7,378 nt of DNA from JBFEYJ01 sp041546305. Its GTDB lineage: Bacteria; Pseudomonadota; Gammaproteobacteria; Thiohalomonadales; Thiohalomonadaceae. The stretch is taken from assembly GCA_041546305.1 (NCBI GenBank), contig JBFEWO010000140.1, forward strand, positions 1 through 7,378. The letters run 5' to 3'. Below are positions 1 to 5,929 of the stretch, one piece after another. A model generated the notes under the pieces. It worked only from the letters and a program-made list of their open reading frames with translations. It did not search any database and was not told the DNA's origin. Numbering within the stretch: the first letter of the stretch is position 1; each line of letters begins with the position of its first letter. A program made the position numbers and the translations under genes.

Positions 1-345
1 CGACGCAAGCTGGGCGTGCGCCAGGTGGTCAGCGCCATGGAACAGGCGGTGATTACCCTGCTCGGTGACTACCACATCGCTGCCGAGGCACGTCAGGACG
101 CCCCAGGGGTCTATGTCGACGGCAACAAGATCGCCTCGCTGGGCCTGCGTGTGCGCCGTGGCTGCAGCTATCATGGCCTCAGTCTCAATGTGGCGATGGA
201 TCTTGAACCCTTCTCACGCATCAACCCCTGCGGGTACCGTGGCTTGGGTGTCACACAGTTGCAGACGCTGGGTATCGACGATTCGATGGATGAGGTTGCT
301 GAAAAACTGCTCGGCAAACTGCGCGAGCACCTCATCCTCAGCTAG
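1..345 (+). CDS. lipB: Octanoyltransferase LipB, 3' part (5' end outside window)
   Basis: LipB transfers the octanoyl group from octanoyl-acyl carrier protein to a lysine on lipoyl domains of 2-oxoacid dehydrogenases and the glycine cleavage H protein, the first step of lipoate synthesis in the cytoplasm. The frame is open from the first base, and the C-terminal 114 codons are present, about half of a usual 200-220 aa LipB. Visible family motifs, numbered within the fragment, are KLGVRQ at 3-8, GNKIASLGLRVRRG at 41-54 containing the conserved Lys43, SYHGLSLNV at 56-64, and INPCGYRG at 74-81 with the catalytic Cys77. The Lys and Cys form the catalytic dyad in characterised LipB enzymes. The gene ends with TAG at 343-345, 220 bp before lipA, which acts on its product. 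I see no damage in the visible part. Confidence 0.95.
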   Translation, partial: RRKLGVRQVVSAMEQAVITLLGDYHIAAEARQDAPGVYVDGNKIASLGLRVRRGCSYHGLSLNVAMDLEPFSRINPCGYRGLGVTQLQTLGIDDSMDEVAEKLLGKLREHLILS

Positions 346-496
346 GGATCTGAACAGTATATCTCTGGGGGGGGTGGCCTCCCGGACGCGACAGGGTGTA
401 GCAACATCGCGATCGGGGTGACCGCTCCCACCAAAAATTCCTTCCCTCAGCCAGGCCTTCAGCAATTCGCCCCTTCGAAGCCTCCGTCCTCCATTC

Positions 497-524
497 TTTG
501 AACCTTGAACTTTAAACTTTGAAA
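497..524 (+). repeat. Four tandem imperfect 7-bp units in the lipB-lipA gap
   Basis: Four contiguous heptamers read TTTGAAC, CTTGAAC, TTTAAAC and TTTGAAA, each within one base of TTTGAAC. The tract is AT-rich within a GC-rich intergenic stretch and lies about 40 bp before the lipA start. It could be a small tandem repeat, a protein-binding array or a piece of a dispersed intergenic repeat. The sequence alone does not say which. The rest of the 346-565 gap shows no gene. Confidence 0.5.
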
Positions 525-565
525 TTACTCTTGTTACCCGACCCACTCACCCCAATCTCAGAGCC

Positions 566-1528
566 ATGAGCCAGGACGACGACCTTCATCCCCAGACACC
601 CAACCCCCTCAAGGGTGAGAGCAAGACCGCGCGCATTCCGATCAAGGTGGTGCCGGTGGAGCGCCCCCTGCCCAAGCCCCACTGGATCCGCGCCCGCTCC
701 CCCAATAGCCCCGAGGTCCTGCAGCTCAAGGCGATCCTGCGTGAGCAGAAGCTGCATACGGTCTGCGAGGAGGCCGCCTGCCCCAACCTCGGCGAGTGTT
801 TCCAGCACGGCACGGCCACCTTCATGATCATGGGTGGTATCTGCACCCGTCGCTGCCCCTTCTGCGATGTGGCCCATGGCCGCCCCGACCCGCTTGATGC
901 GGAGGAGCCGCAACACCTGGCCGAAACCATAAAGGCCATGAGACTGCGTTACGCAGTGATCACCTCGGTCGATCGCGACGACCTGCGCGACGGCGGTGCC
1001 GGCCACTTTGCCGCCTGTATCCGCGCGGTGCGCGATACCGCGCCGCAGACCCGCATCGAATGCCTGGTGCCCGACTTTCGCGGCCGCGAGGAACGGGCAC
1101 TCTCGATACTCACCGCCGAGCCACCCGATGTCTTCAACCACAACCTGGAGACGGTGCCGCGCCTCTACCGTCAGGCCCGGCCCGGCGCCGACTACCGGGG
1201 CTCACTCGAACTCATCCGTCAGTTCAAACAGCGCCGCCCTGAGGTCCCAACCAAGTCCGGGCTGATGCTCGGTCTCGGTGAGACCAGAGACGAGATCATC
1301 GAGGTGTTAAAGGACCTGCGCGCTCATGGCTGCGATAACCTGACGCTCGGCCAGTACCTCTCCCCCTCCCGCCACCACCTGCCGGTAGTGCGCTACGTCC
1401 CTCCCGAGGAATTCCTGGAATACGACCGCATCGCCCGGGAACTGGGCTTCGACAAGGTGGCGGCTGGCCCCATGGTGCGCTCCTCCTACCATGCCGAAGA
1501 ACAGGCCCGTGGCGAACGGGTAACCTGA
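566..1528 (+). CDS. lipA: Lipoyl synthase LipA (radical SAM)
   Basis: LipA inserts two sulfur atoms at C6 and C8 of protein-bound octanoyl groups to make lipoyl cofactor, using S-adenosylmethionine and two [4Fe-4S] clusters. It acts in the cytoplasm on LipB products. The 320-aa protein is of normal family length. The auxiliary-cluster motif CEEAACPNLGEC supplies Cys67, Cys72 and Cys78. The radical-SAM motif CTRRCPFC supplies Cys93, Cys97 and Cys100. The C-terminal RSSY motif (305-308) contains the serine that ligates the auxiliary cluster in characterised LipA. Other typical blocks are YAVITSVDRDDLRDGGA, VFNHNLETV, KSGLMLGLGE and LTLGQYLSPS. The ATG at 566 gives the normal N-terminus, but the preceding bases are only a weak Shine-Dalgarno match. 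The gene follows lipB on the same strand in the usual order, with an unusually roomy 220-bp gap, so it may have its own promoter. No convincing terminator was seen after it. Confidence 0.98.
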   Translation: MSQDDDLHPQTPNPLKGESKTARIPIKVVPVERPLPKPHWIRARSPNSPEVLQLKAILREQKLHTVCEEAACPNLGECFQHGTATFMIMGGICTRRCPFCDVAHGRPDPLDAEEPQHLAETIKAMRLRYAVITSVDRDDLRDGGAGHFAACIRAVRDTAPQTRIECLVPDFRGREERALSILTAEPPDVFNHNLETVPRLYRQARPGADYRGSLELIRQFKQRRPEVPTKSGLMLGLGETRDEIIEVLKDLRAHGCDNLTLGQYLSPSRHHLPVVRYVPPEEFLEYDRIARELGFDKVAAGPMVRSSYHAEEQARGERVT

Positions 1529-1724
1529 ACATCATCTGCCCCCCTCCGTCACCCTAACTTGGCAAGGTTAAAGCGCCACCGTCCTCTGCAGAAAAAACGG
1601 CCCGCGGGTAACCTTCTGTTGATTTCGCGACCGAAACTCGCGCAAACTCTCTTTAATATTTGTGATAGGCGCATAATCCGGCCTTAAGCAAAGCCTTATA
1701 CAATAAGGGACAAAGACGCCAAGA

Positions 1725-1730
1725 AAGGAG
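1725..1730 (+). promoter_or_regulatory. Ribosome binding site of the HD-GYP gene
   Basis: AAGGAG sits six bases before the ATG at 1737, a near-perfect Shine-Dalgarno with good spacing. It fixes the start of the HD-GYP gene. The AT-richer 1640-1720 stretch upstream probably carries its promoter, but I could not identify a convincing -35/-10 pair. Confidence 0.8.
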
Positions 1731-1736
1731 CCTGGC

Positions 1737-3353
1737 ATGTCCGGCAGCAATCACTTATTCGAACGTATCGAAAAACTCACCGAGATCGGCATTGCCCTCT
1801 CGTCAGAGAAGGATACGCTGCGTCTGCTGGAAATGATCCTGCTAGGAGCCAAGGAACTTACCAACGCCGATGGCGGCACCCTCTATTCGGTGCAGGAAGA
1901 CAACACGCTGAAGATGGAGATCATGCGCACCGACTCCCTCGATTTTGCCATGGGGGGCACCACCGGGAAGTCGATCCCGTTTCCCCCCATCCCGCTCTAC
2001 GATGCCCAGGGCAAACCGAATCTCCACATGGTCGTCACCAATGCGGTGCTCAACGACCAGACAGTCAATATCCCCGATGCCTACAATGCTCAAGGCTTCG
2101 ACTTTTCCGGCACCAAGCAGTTCGATGCCAATACCGGTTACCGCTCCGTCTCCTTCCTTACCATGCCGTTGAAAAATCACGAGGGCGACATCATCGGCGT
2201 GTTGCAACTGCTCAATGCCCGGGATGAAATGAGCGGAGAGATCATCCCCTTCAGCGAAGCGGCCGAGCGCCTCGCCGGCTCGCTCGCCTCACAGGCCGCC
2301 ATCTCGCTCACCAATCGCCGTCTCATCGACGAGATGAAGCAACTGCTGGAATCCCTGATCCAGCTTGTCGCCACCGCCATCGACGAAAAATCGCCCTATA
2401 CCGGTGGTCACTGCAAGCGTGTGCCGGTGCTGACCATGATGCTGGCCGACGCAGCCAACAAAACCAGCGAAGGCGCGTTCAAGGATTTCTCGATGAACGA
2501 GGAAGAGCGTTACGAGCTGGAGATCGCCGCCTGGCTGCATGATTGCGGCAAACTCATCACCCCCGACTATGTGGTCGACAAGTCGACCAAGCTGCAGACC
2601 GTCTATGACCGCATCGAAGCAGTGGCAACGCGCATCGAAGTGCTCAAACGCGATGCCAAGATCGCCCTGCTCGAGCAACAGCTGGCCGCCCAGTTGAGCG
2701 GCGACCACACCAAGATGGATGAACTGCAACAGGCGTATCAGGAAACGATCCGCCGGCTCGATGCCGACCTGGATTTTCTGCGTCAGCGCAATCTCGGTAG
2801 CGAGACCATGTCCGCGAAGGACAAGCAAGAGATCCAACGCATCGCCCAGCGAAGCTGGCAATCGGGGGAGGATACCCAGCCCCTGCTCAGCAACGATGAG
2901 ATCTATAACCTCTCGGTCGAGAAAGGCACCCTCACCCCGGAGGAGCGCACCATCATCAATAATCACATCGATGCCACTATCAGGATGCTGGAGGCGCTGC
3001 CTTTCCCCAAGCACCTGAAGAATGTCCCCGAATTCGCTGGCGGCCATCACGAGAAGATGGATGGCTCCGGTTACCCCCGCGGCCTCAAGCGCGAGGAGAT
3101 GTCGGTGCAGGCGCGCATCATGGCCATTGCCGACATCTTCGAGGCACTCACCGCCAAGGACCGCCCCTACAAAGAGGGCAAGAAACTCTCCGAAACCTTG
3201 CGCATTCTCGGGCAACTCAAAGAACAACAACACATCGACCCGGACCTGTTCGAGCTCTTCGTCAGGGAACGTATCTTCGAAAAGTATGCACGGGAATACC
3301 TCGACTCGAGCCAGATTGACGATGTGGATCTGGCGCTGGTTCCCGGGCTGTAA
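1737..3353 (+). CDS. GAF plus HD-GYP protein, probable cyclic-di-GMP phosphodiesterase
   Basis: A 538-aa soluble signalling protein with no membrane segment. Residues about 15-195 look like a GAF sensor domain: an N-terminal helix, then strands with TNADGGTLYSV and later GVLQLLNARD near 154-163. A helix (about 196-215) leads into the HD-GYP hydrolase domain. Metal-site residues visible are His225 in TGGHCKRV, His268-Asp269 in AAWLHDCGK, His410 in INNHID, His437-His438 in the signature HHEKMDGSGYP (437-447), and Asp466 in IADIFEA. All appear intact, so an active phosphodiesterase is expected. HD-GYP enzymes hydrolyse cyclic-di-GMP, and some act on cGAMP. Between the HD motif and His410 lies an extra segment of about 110 residues (285-395), rich in charged and helical sequence, absent from compact HD-GYP domains. 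Translation starts at an ATG with a strong RBS. The gene stands alone between lipA and the regulatory region at 3354-3620. The ligand sensed by the GAF domain is unknown. Confidence 0.93.
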   Translation: MSGSNHLFERIEKLTEIGIALSSEKDTLRLLEMILLGAKELTNADGGTLYSVQEDNTLKMEIMRTDSLDFAMGGTTGKSIPFPPIPLYDAQGKPNLHMVVTNAVLNDQTVNIPDAYNAQGFDFSGTKQFDANTGYRSVSFLTMPLKNHEGDIIGVLQLLNARDEMSGEIIPFSEAAERLAGSLASQAAISLTNRRLIDEMKQLLESLIQLVATAIDEKSPYTGGHCKRVPVLTMMLADAANKTSEGAFKDFSMNEEERYELEIAAWLHDCGKLITPDYVVDKSTKLQTVYDRIEAVATRIEVLKRDAKIALLEQQLAAQLSGDHTKMDELQQAYQETIRRLDADLDFLRQRNLGSETMSAKDKQEIQRIAQRSWQSGEDTQPLLSNDEIYNLSVEKGTLTPEERTIINNHIDATIRMLEALPFPKHLKNVPEFAGGHHEKMDGSGYPRGLKREEMSVQARIMAIADIFEALTAKDRPYKEGKKLSETLRILGQLKEQQHIDPDLFELFVRERIFEKYAREYLDSSQIDDVDLALVPGL

Positions 3354-3475
3354 CCCTTTTCCCCCGCACCCTTGCGAGGCAATCTGCCTTTCACCGCCCC
3401 CCGATGGTGCAACCAAAGCCGTGAGTCGCCCCCCATTGGGCTGGACGGACTGCCTGACACCAGTCTTAGTCCGGC

Positions 3476-3491
3476 TGGCACGCCCGTTGCT
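3476..3491 (+). promoter_or_regulatory. Sigma-54 (RpoN) promoter upstream of the ANTAR regulator
   Basis: TGGCAC at 3476-3481, five bases, then TTGCT at 3487-3491 is a textbook -24/-12 element, matching the TGGCAC-N5-TTGCW consensus at every fixed position. With C3490 as -12, transcription should start near 3502, about 120 bases before the ANTAR gene. Sigma-54 promoters need an enhancer-binding activator such as NtrC. A lone TGGTGCA half-site occurs at 3405-3411, about 95 bases upstream of the predicted start, but its partner half is poor. This promoter fits nitrogen control, the usual setting of NasT-type regulators. Confidence 0.75.
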
Positions 3492-3501
3492 CGACTAACG
3501 T

Positions 3502-3563
3502 ATAGGCAATGACTGCCTCTGCGGTGATGCTGGTAAGTATCCCAATGCAGGCCAGGAAGGCAA
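3502..3563 (+). promoter_or_regulatory. Structured leader RNA, possible ANTAR antitermination target
   Basis: The predicted transcript begins almost directly with a hairpin at 3504-3518: AGGCA, ATGAC, TGCCT. Closed at C-G instead, it presents a seven-base loop beginning AATG, with A at position 1 and G at position 4 as in ANTAR-target hexaloops. A second, weaker hairpin can be drawn at 3529-3551 (TGC-TGG pairing with CCA and GCA around a bulge, loop TAAGTATC). ANTAR proteins bind two successive small hairpins with six-base loops and block a following terminator. Here a terminator-like stem does follow. Loop sizes do not match the canonical motif exactly, so this is a candidate only. Confidence 0.4.
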
Positions 3564-3601
3564 AAGGCCGATGCGGGGAAGTACAGCATCGGCTTTCCTT
3601 T
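3564..3601 (+). terminator. Terminator-like stem-loop in the leader of the ANTAR gene
   Basis: GCCGATGC (3567-3574) pairs perfectly with GCATCGGC (3586-3593). The stem extends outward through a G-T and two A-T pairs to about 11 bp, with an 11-base loop and a pyrimidine tail TTTCCTTT. The T tract is interrupted, so it may be a weak or conditional terminator. Its place between the sigma-54 promoter and the ATG at 3621 argues for attenuation of the downstream gene rather than end-of-operon termination. It could also serve as a partial terminator for readthrough from the HD-GYP gene. Confidence 0.65.
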
Positions 3602-3620
3602 GTGAAAAATCGGACATCAG

Positions 3621-4220
3621 ATGGCGGAGCAGATTGTTCTACAGGGACTGCGGGTTCTTCTCGTCGACGAGAATCGGGGAAGATCCGCCCTGCTGGAGCA
3701 AGCCCTCAGTGACGCCGGCTATCAGGTCATCGCCAGGGTAATCACCAGCGATAATCTCGCCCATCAGGTACGACGACACCAGCCCGATGTGATCATCGTC
3801 GACCTCGAATCCCCTGACCGCGACACCCTGGAGCACATGCACAGTATCAGTCGGGACCAACCGCGCCCCATCGTCATGTTTGCGGAAGATCAGGATAGTG
3901 AATCGATCCATAAGGCCATCAAGGCAGGCGTGAGTGCCTATATCGTCGATGGACTCAGCGCAAAGCGAGTCAAGCCGGTGATGGAGGTGGCAATTGCCCG
4001 ATTCCGTGAGTACCAGGCATTACGTGATGAACTGGCCAAAACCAAACTGACGCTAGAGGAGCGCAAGATCATCGATCGCGCCAAGGGCCTGCTGATGAAG
4101 CGCCAGGGCATGGATGAAGAGGGCGCTTACCAGGCACTGCGGAAGATCGCCATGGACCGCAACCAAAAACTGGTGGAAGTGGCACGCAACGTCATCGCCG
4201 TGATGGAACTGTTGGAATAG
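3621..4220 (+). CDS. NasT-like response regulator with ANTAR RNA-binding domain
   Basis: A 199-aa cytoplasmic regulator. Residues 9-125 form a receiver-like domain: RVLLVDEN with acidic Asp16-Glu17, and the phosphoacceptor-position Asp61 in IIVDLES. The usual Thr/Ser after beta-4 is Ala88 (IVMFAED) and the usual Lys after beta-5 is missing (AYIVDGL), so conventional phosphorylation is doubtful. NasT-family receivers are typically degenerate in this way. A coiled linker (about 126-145) leads to the ANTAR domain (about 145-196), with ERKIIDRAKGLLMKRQGM and the following helices AYQALRKIAMD and LVEVARNVIAVM. ANTAR domains bind paired RNA hairpins and prevent termination, and NasT does so for nitrate-assimilation operons under control of the NasS sensor. 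No NasS, nitrate transporter or nitrate reductase gene lies nearby, so the target is open. The Shine-Dalgarno is weak. The leader with promoter and stem-loop at 3476-3601 suggests autoregulation. Confidence 0.9.
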   Translation: MAEQIVLQGLRVLLVDENRGRSALLEQALSDAGYQVIARVITSDNLAHQVRRHQPDVIIVDLESPDRDTLEHMHSISRDQPRPIVMFAEDQDSESIHKAIKAGVSAYIVDGLSAKRVKPVMEVAIARFREYQALRDELAKTKLTLEERKIIDRAKGLLMKRQGMDEEGAYQALRKIAMDRNQKLVEVARNVIAVMELLE

Positions 4221-4512
4221 CTAGCGGACACGAGAAGTTGTAATACAATTTTTTGGCTAATGACGGTTCTGATTGTCTCACTGCGACCAAAACGGAGCTT
4301 AAGCCAATAAAGTTGGGAGGCCCGCACTAGCTATAGCGGTCGATAAACATTCTTCTGCCCCGTACCATTCGGGAGCAAGCTCACCTTTGCCTCGACGCAC
4401 AGTGTCCATTTACCCGTGGGCGTCTACACTTTTTTGACCGATCCATTTATATACAGCGCGGAGTCTGCCCGGGCGGTTTCTCGCCGTGCCGGATTCCGCA
4501 GGGAGGTGTCTT
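4221..4512 (+). other. Intergenic stretch with no gene
   Basis: The stretch between the ANTAR gene and the rhodanese-MBL gene is AT-richer than its flanks, especially at 4235-4260 and 4430-4455. It contains only weak signals: a small TTGT/ACAA hairpin followed by six Ts near 4240-4256, a short CCCG/CGGG hairpin near 4360-4375, and a TATACA (4450-4455) that could be a -10 box but lacks a well-spaced -35. A promoter for the downstream gene is probably here. I cannot place it reliably. Confidence 0.4.
4501..4506 (+). promoter_or_regulatory. Ribosome binding site that sets the rhodanese-MBL start
   Basis: GGGAGG lies six bases before the ATG at 4513. It favours that ATG over the in-frame GTG at 4486, which has no comparable signal and would put this RBS inside the coding region. 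The protein starting at 4513 begins MLKQVTT, right before the rhodanese fold. Confidence 0.8.
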
Positions 4513-5712
4513 ATGTTGAAGCAAGTCACCACCGCATCAAGTCCTAGCCAGGTGTGGGAACGGCTCACCAGCGACGAGCCAATGTTCATTCTCGATGTGC
4601 GCGACCGTGATGAGTTTGAGCGCTGGCGGGTGGAAGGGACCCGCGACATCCCCACACTCAATATTCCCTATTTCGAACTACTCGAGCTGGAAAGCGAGGA
4701 GGAGGATGTCACCGAAGCGGTGATGCGCGGGGTGCAGCAACAACTGATGGAACAGCTGCCCAATGACCGCCCCATCCTCGCCGTCTGTGCCGAAGGCAAA
4801 ACCTCCAACTACGTGGCCGATGGCCTGCGTCGGCTCGGTTTCGATGCGGTGAATATGGCAGGCGGCATGGAGGCCTGGGGCAACTTCTACTACTGGCGAA
4901 CACTGGAGGAGAACGAACGCTTCGCGCTGTTCCAGGTGGTGCGCCCGGCGCGCGGTTGCCTGAGTCACGTGCTGGTCAGCGACAGCCACGCCGCGGTGTT
5001 CGACCCGGCCCGGCATCTCGATATCTACCACGAACTGGCAGCCGATGCCGGCGCCCGCATCGAACTGGTGCTCGATACTCACCTGCATGCGGACCATCTG
5101 AGCGGCGGACCGGCGCTGCGCAGTCAGGAGCATATTCCCTACCACCTCCATCCCTACGATGCCATCCACCCGATGGACATGCTGCCGGCCCGATTTGACT
5201 ACCGCCCGCTGGAAGGCGGGCAAACCCTGCGTATCGGCCGGGCCGAGATCAAGGTGCTCCATTTTCCGGGCCACACCCTGGGTATGGTCGCCTTCCTGAT
5301 CGACGAGTGCTATCTGTTGAACGGGGATAGCCTGTTCATCGAGTCCATCGCCCGCCCGGACCTTGGCGGCAAAGCCGATAACTGGGCGCCGTTGCTGTAC
5401 TCTTCACTGAAACGTATGGCCGAGCTACCGGACGAGACCGTGGTGCTGCCGGCCCATTTCAGCAACATCAAAACCGGCGATGAAGACGGTGTCTATCGCG
5501 CCACACTGGGAGAGCTCAAAAAGCACAACCCTGGTCTGAGCAAGCTGGCCGAGGGCGAGCAGGCCTTCATCGACTATATCCTGTCGAGCCTGCCGGAGTT
5601 TCCCGAGGCCTACATCGAAATCAAACGGGCCAATGCCGGACTGGCCAGTCCGGACGAGCGCAAGATGCAGGAACTGGAGCTCGGGAAAAATATTTGTGCG
5701 ATAGGAAAATAA
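4513..5712 (+). CDS. Rhodanese / metallo-beta-lactamase fusion, probable persulfide-metabolising enzyme
   Basis: A 399-aa soluble protein with two domains. Residues about 5-125 are a rhodanese domain: MFILDVRDRDEF at 24-35, then the active-site loop CAEGKTS with catalytic Cys92, and AGGMEAW at 116-122. Residues about 135-360 are a metallo-beta-lactamase fold: the HLHADH motif gives His190, His192, Asp194 and His195, followed by His254 (FPGHTLG), Asp272 (NGDSLF) and His315 (LPAHFS). This ligand set and the IARPDLGG block resemble ETHE1-like persulfide dioxygenases and related MBL hydrolases. By family knowledge, the rhodanese cysteine would carry a persulfide and the MBL iron centre would oxidise or release the sulfur. 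This is inferred and no substrate is shown. The order here is rhodanese first, opposite to the common dioxygenase-rhodanese fusion. The gene appears monocistronic. Mobile DNA begins within about 100 bases of its stop. A glyoxalase II-like role is a less likely alternative. Confidence 0.88.
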   Translation: MLKQVTTASSPSQVWERLTSDEPMFILDVRDRDEFERWRVEGTRDIPTLNIPYFELLELESEEEDVTEAVMRGVQQQLMEQLPNDRPILAVCAEGKTSNYVADGLRRLGFDAVNMAGGMEAWGNFYYWRTLEENERFALFQVVRPARGCLSHVLVSDSHAAVFDPARHLDIYHELAADAGARIELVLDTHLHADHLSGGPALRSQEHIPYHLHPYDAIHPMDMLPARFDYRPLEGGQTLRIGRAEIKVLHFPGHTLGMVAFLIDECYLLNGDSLFIESIARPDLGGKADNWAPLLYSSLKRMAELPDETVVLPAHFSNIKTGDEDGVYRATLGELKKHNPGLSKLAEGEQAFIDYILSSLPEFPEAYIEIKRANAGLASPDERKMQELELGKNICAIGK

Positions 5713-5812
5713 CTGGGGGTGAAGTTCAATTACTGCTAAGCGAGGCGCACACACAGGTCCTGACTAGAGAACTTCGGCTGTTACTACATTAGTGAACATT
5801 TACTACCATATC

Positions 5813-5844
5813 GGATACGTGTCCACAAAAATGGTGCTAGATCA
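5813..5844 (-). mobile_element. Terminal inverted repeat of an IS3-family-like element (remnant)
   Basis: Read on the minus strand from 5844, the sequence opens with TGATCTAGCACC and continues TTTTTGTGGACACGTATCC. This strongly resembles ends of IS3-family elements, whose termini start TGATCT and carry GTGGACACG about 20 bases in. The comparison is from memory of IS3 itself. The element would extend leftward into 5713-5812, but only about 130 bases separate this end from the stop of the rhodanese-MBL gene. No transposase reading frame was found there, so it is a solo or deleted end. The inner boundary cannot be defined. Confidence 0.55.
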
Positions 5845-5915
5845 GTGCCTGTTTTGTGCGAATTTGCACAAAACAAGCGCCGCGGAGGCGGGTCGGATTG
5901 AGCGCCTTGTTATGC
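5845..5915 (-). repeat. Truncated attC recombination site of an integron cassette
   Basis: On the minus strand the site begins with the R'' core GCATAAC (5915-5909), continues AAGGCGCTCAATCCGACC, and runs into the apical stem (GCACAAAAC paired with GTTTTGTGC, loop of six). The first half closely matches the intact attC at 6297-6401: both read TAACAAGGCGCTC, then CCGACC, then CCTCCGCGGC. The matching second half (L' and R' core) is missing. The sequence switches at 5845/5844 to the IS3-like end. The site is therefore a half attC, probably no longer a full recombination substrate. Confidence 0.8.
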
Positions 5916-5929
5916 GCTTTTTAGGTGCC

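Noticed and set aside
512..1141. Minus-strand open frame opposite lipA
   Set aside because: It lies across lipA, whose family motifs are unmistakable. The antisense product is low-complexity and Gly/Ala/Arg-rich with no domain.
1555..1570. Small inverted repeat TAACTT/AGGTTA after lipA as a terminator
   Set aside because: Short AT-rich stem with a G-T pair and no T tract following.
3391..3411. Possible NtrC enhancer site ending in TGGTGCA
   Set aside because: Only one half-site is good. The other half (TTTCACC) has the wrong spacing for the NtrC palindrome.
2289..3416. Long open frame on the minus strand opposite the HD-GYP gene
   Set aside because: It is antisense to a clear GAF/HD-GYP gene with intact catalytic motifs, has no recognisable domain, and is explained by the GC-rich codon pattern of the real gene.
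3485..3500. Hairpin CGTTG-CTCGAC-TAACG resembling a first ANTAR hexaloop
   Set aside because: It overlaps the -12 element of the sigma-54 promoter and lies upstream of the predicted start, so it would not be in that transcript. Its loop also has C rather than A at position 1.
4434..4455. TTGACC and TATACA as a sigma-70 promoter for the rhodanese-MBL gene
   Set aside because: The boxes are only ten bases apart, far below the needed 16-18.
4678..5274. Minus-strand open frame opposite the rhodanese-MBL gene
   Set aside because: A shadow of a well-supported gene, without RBS or family resemblance.
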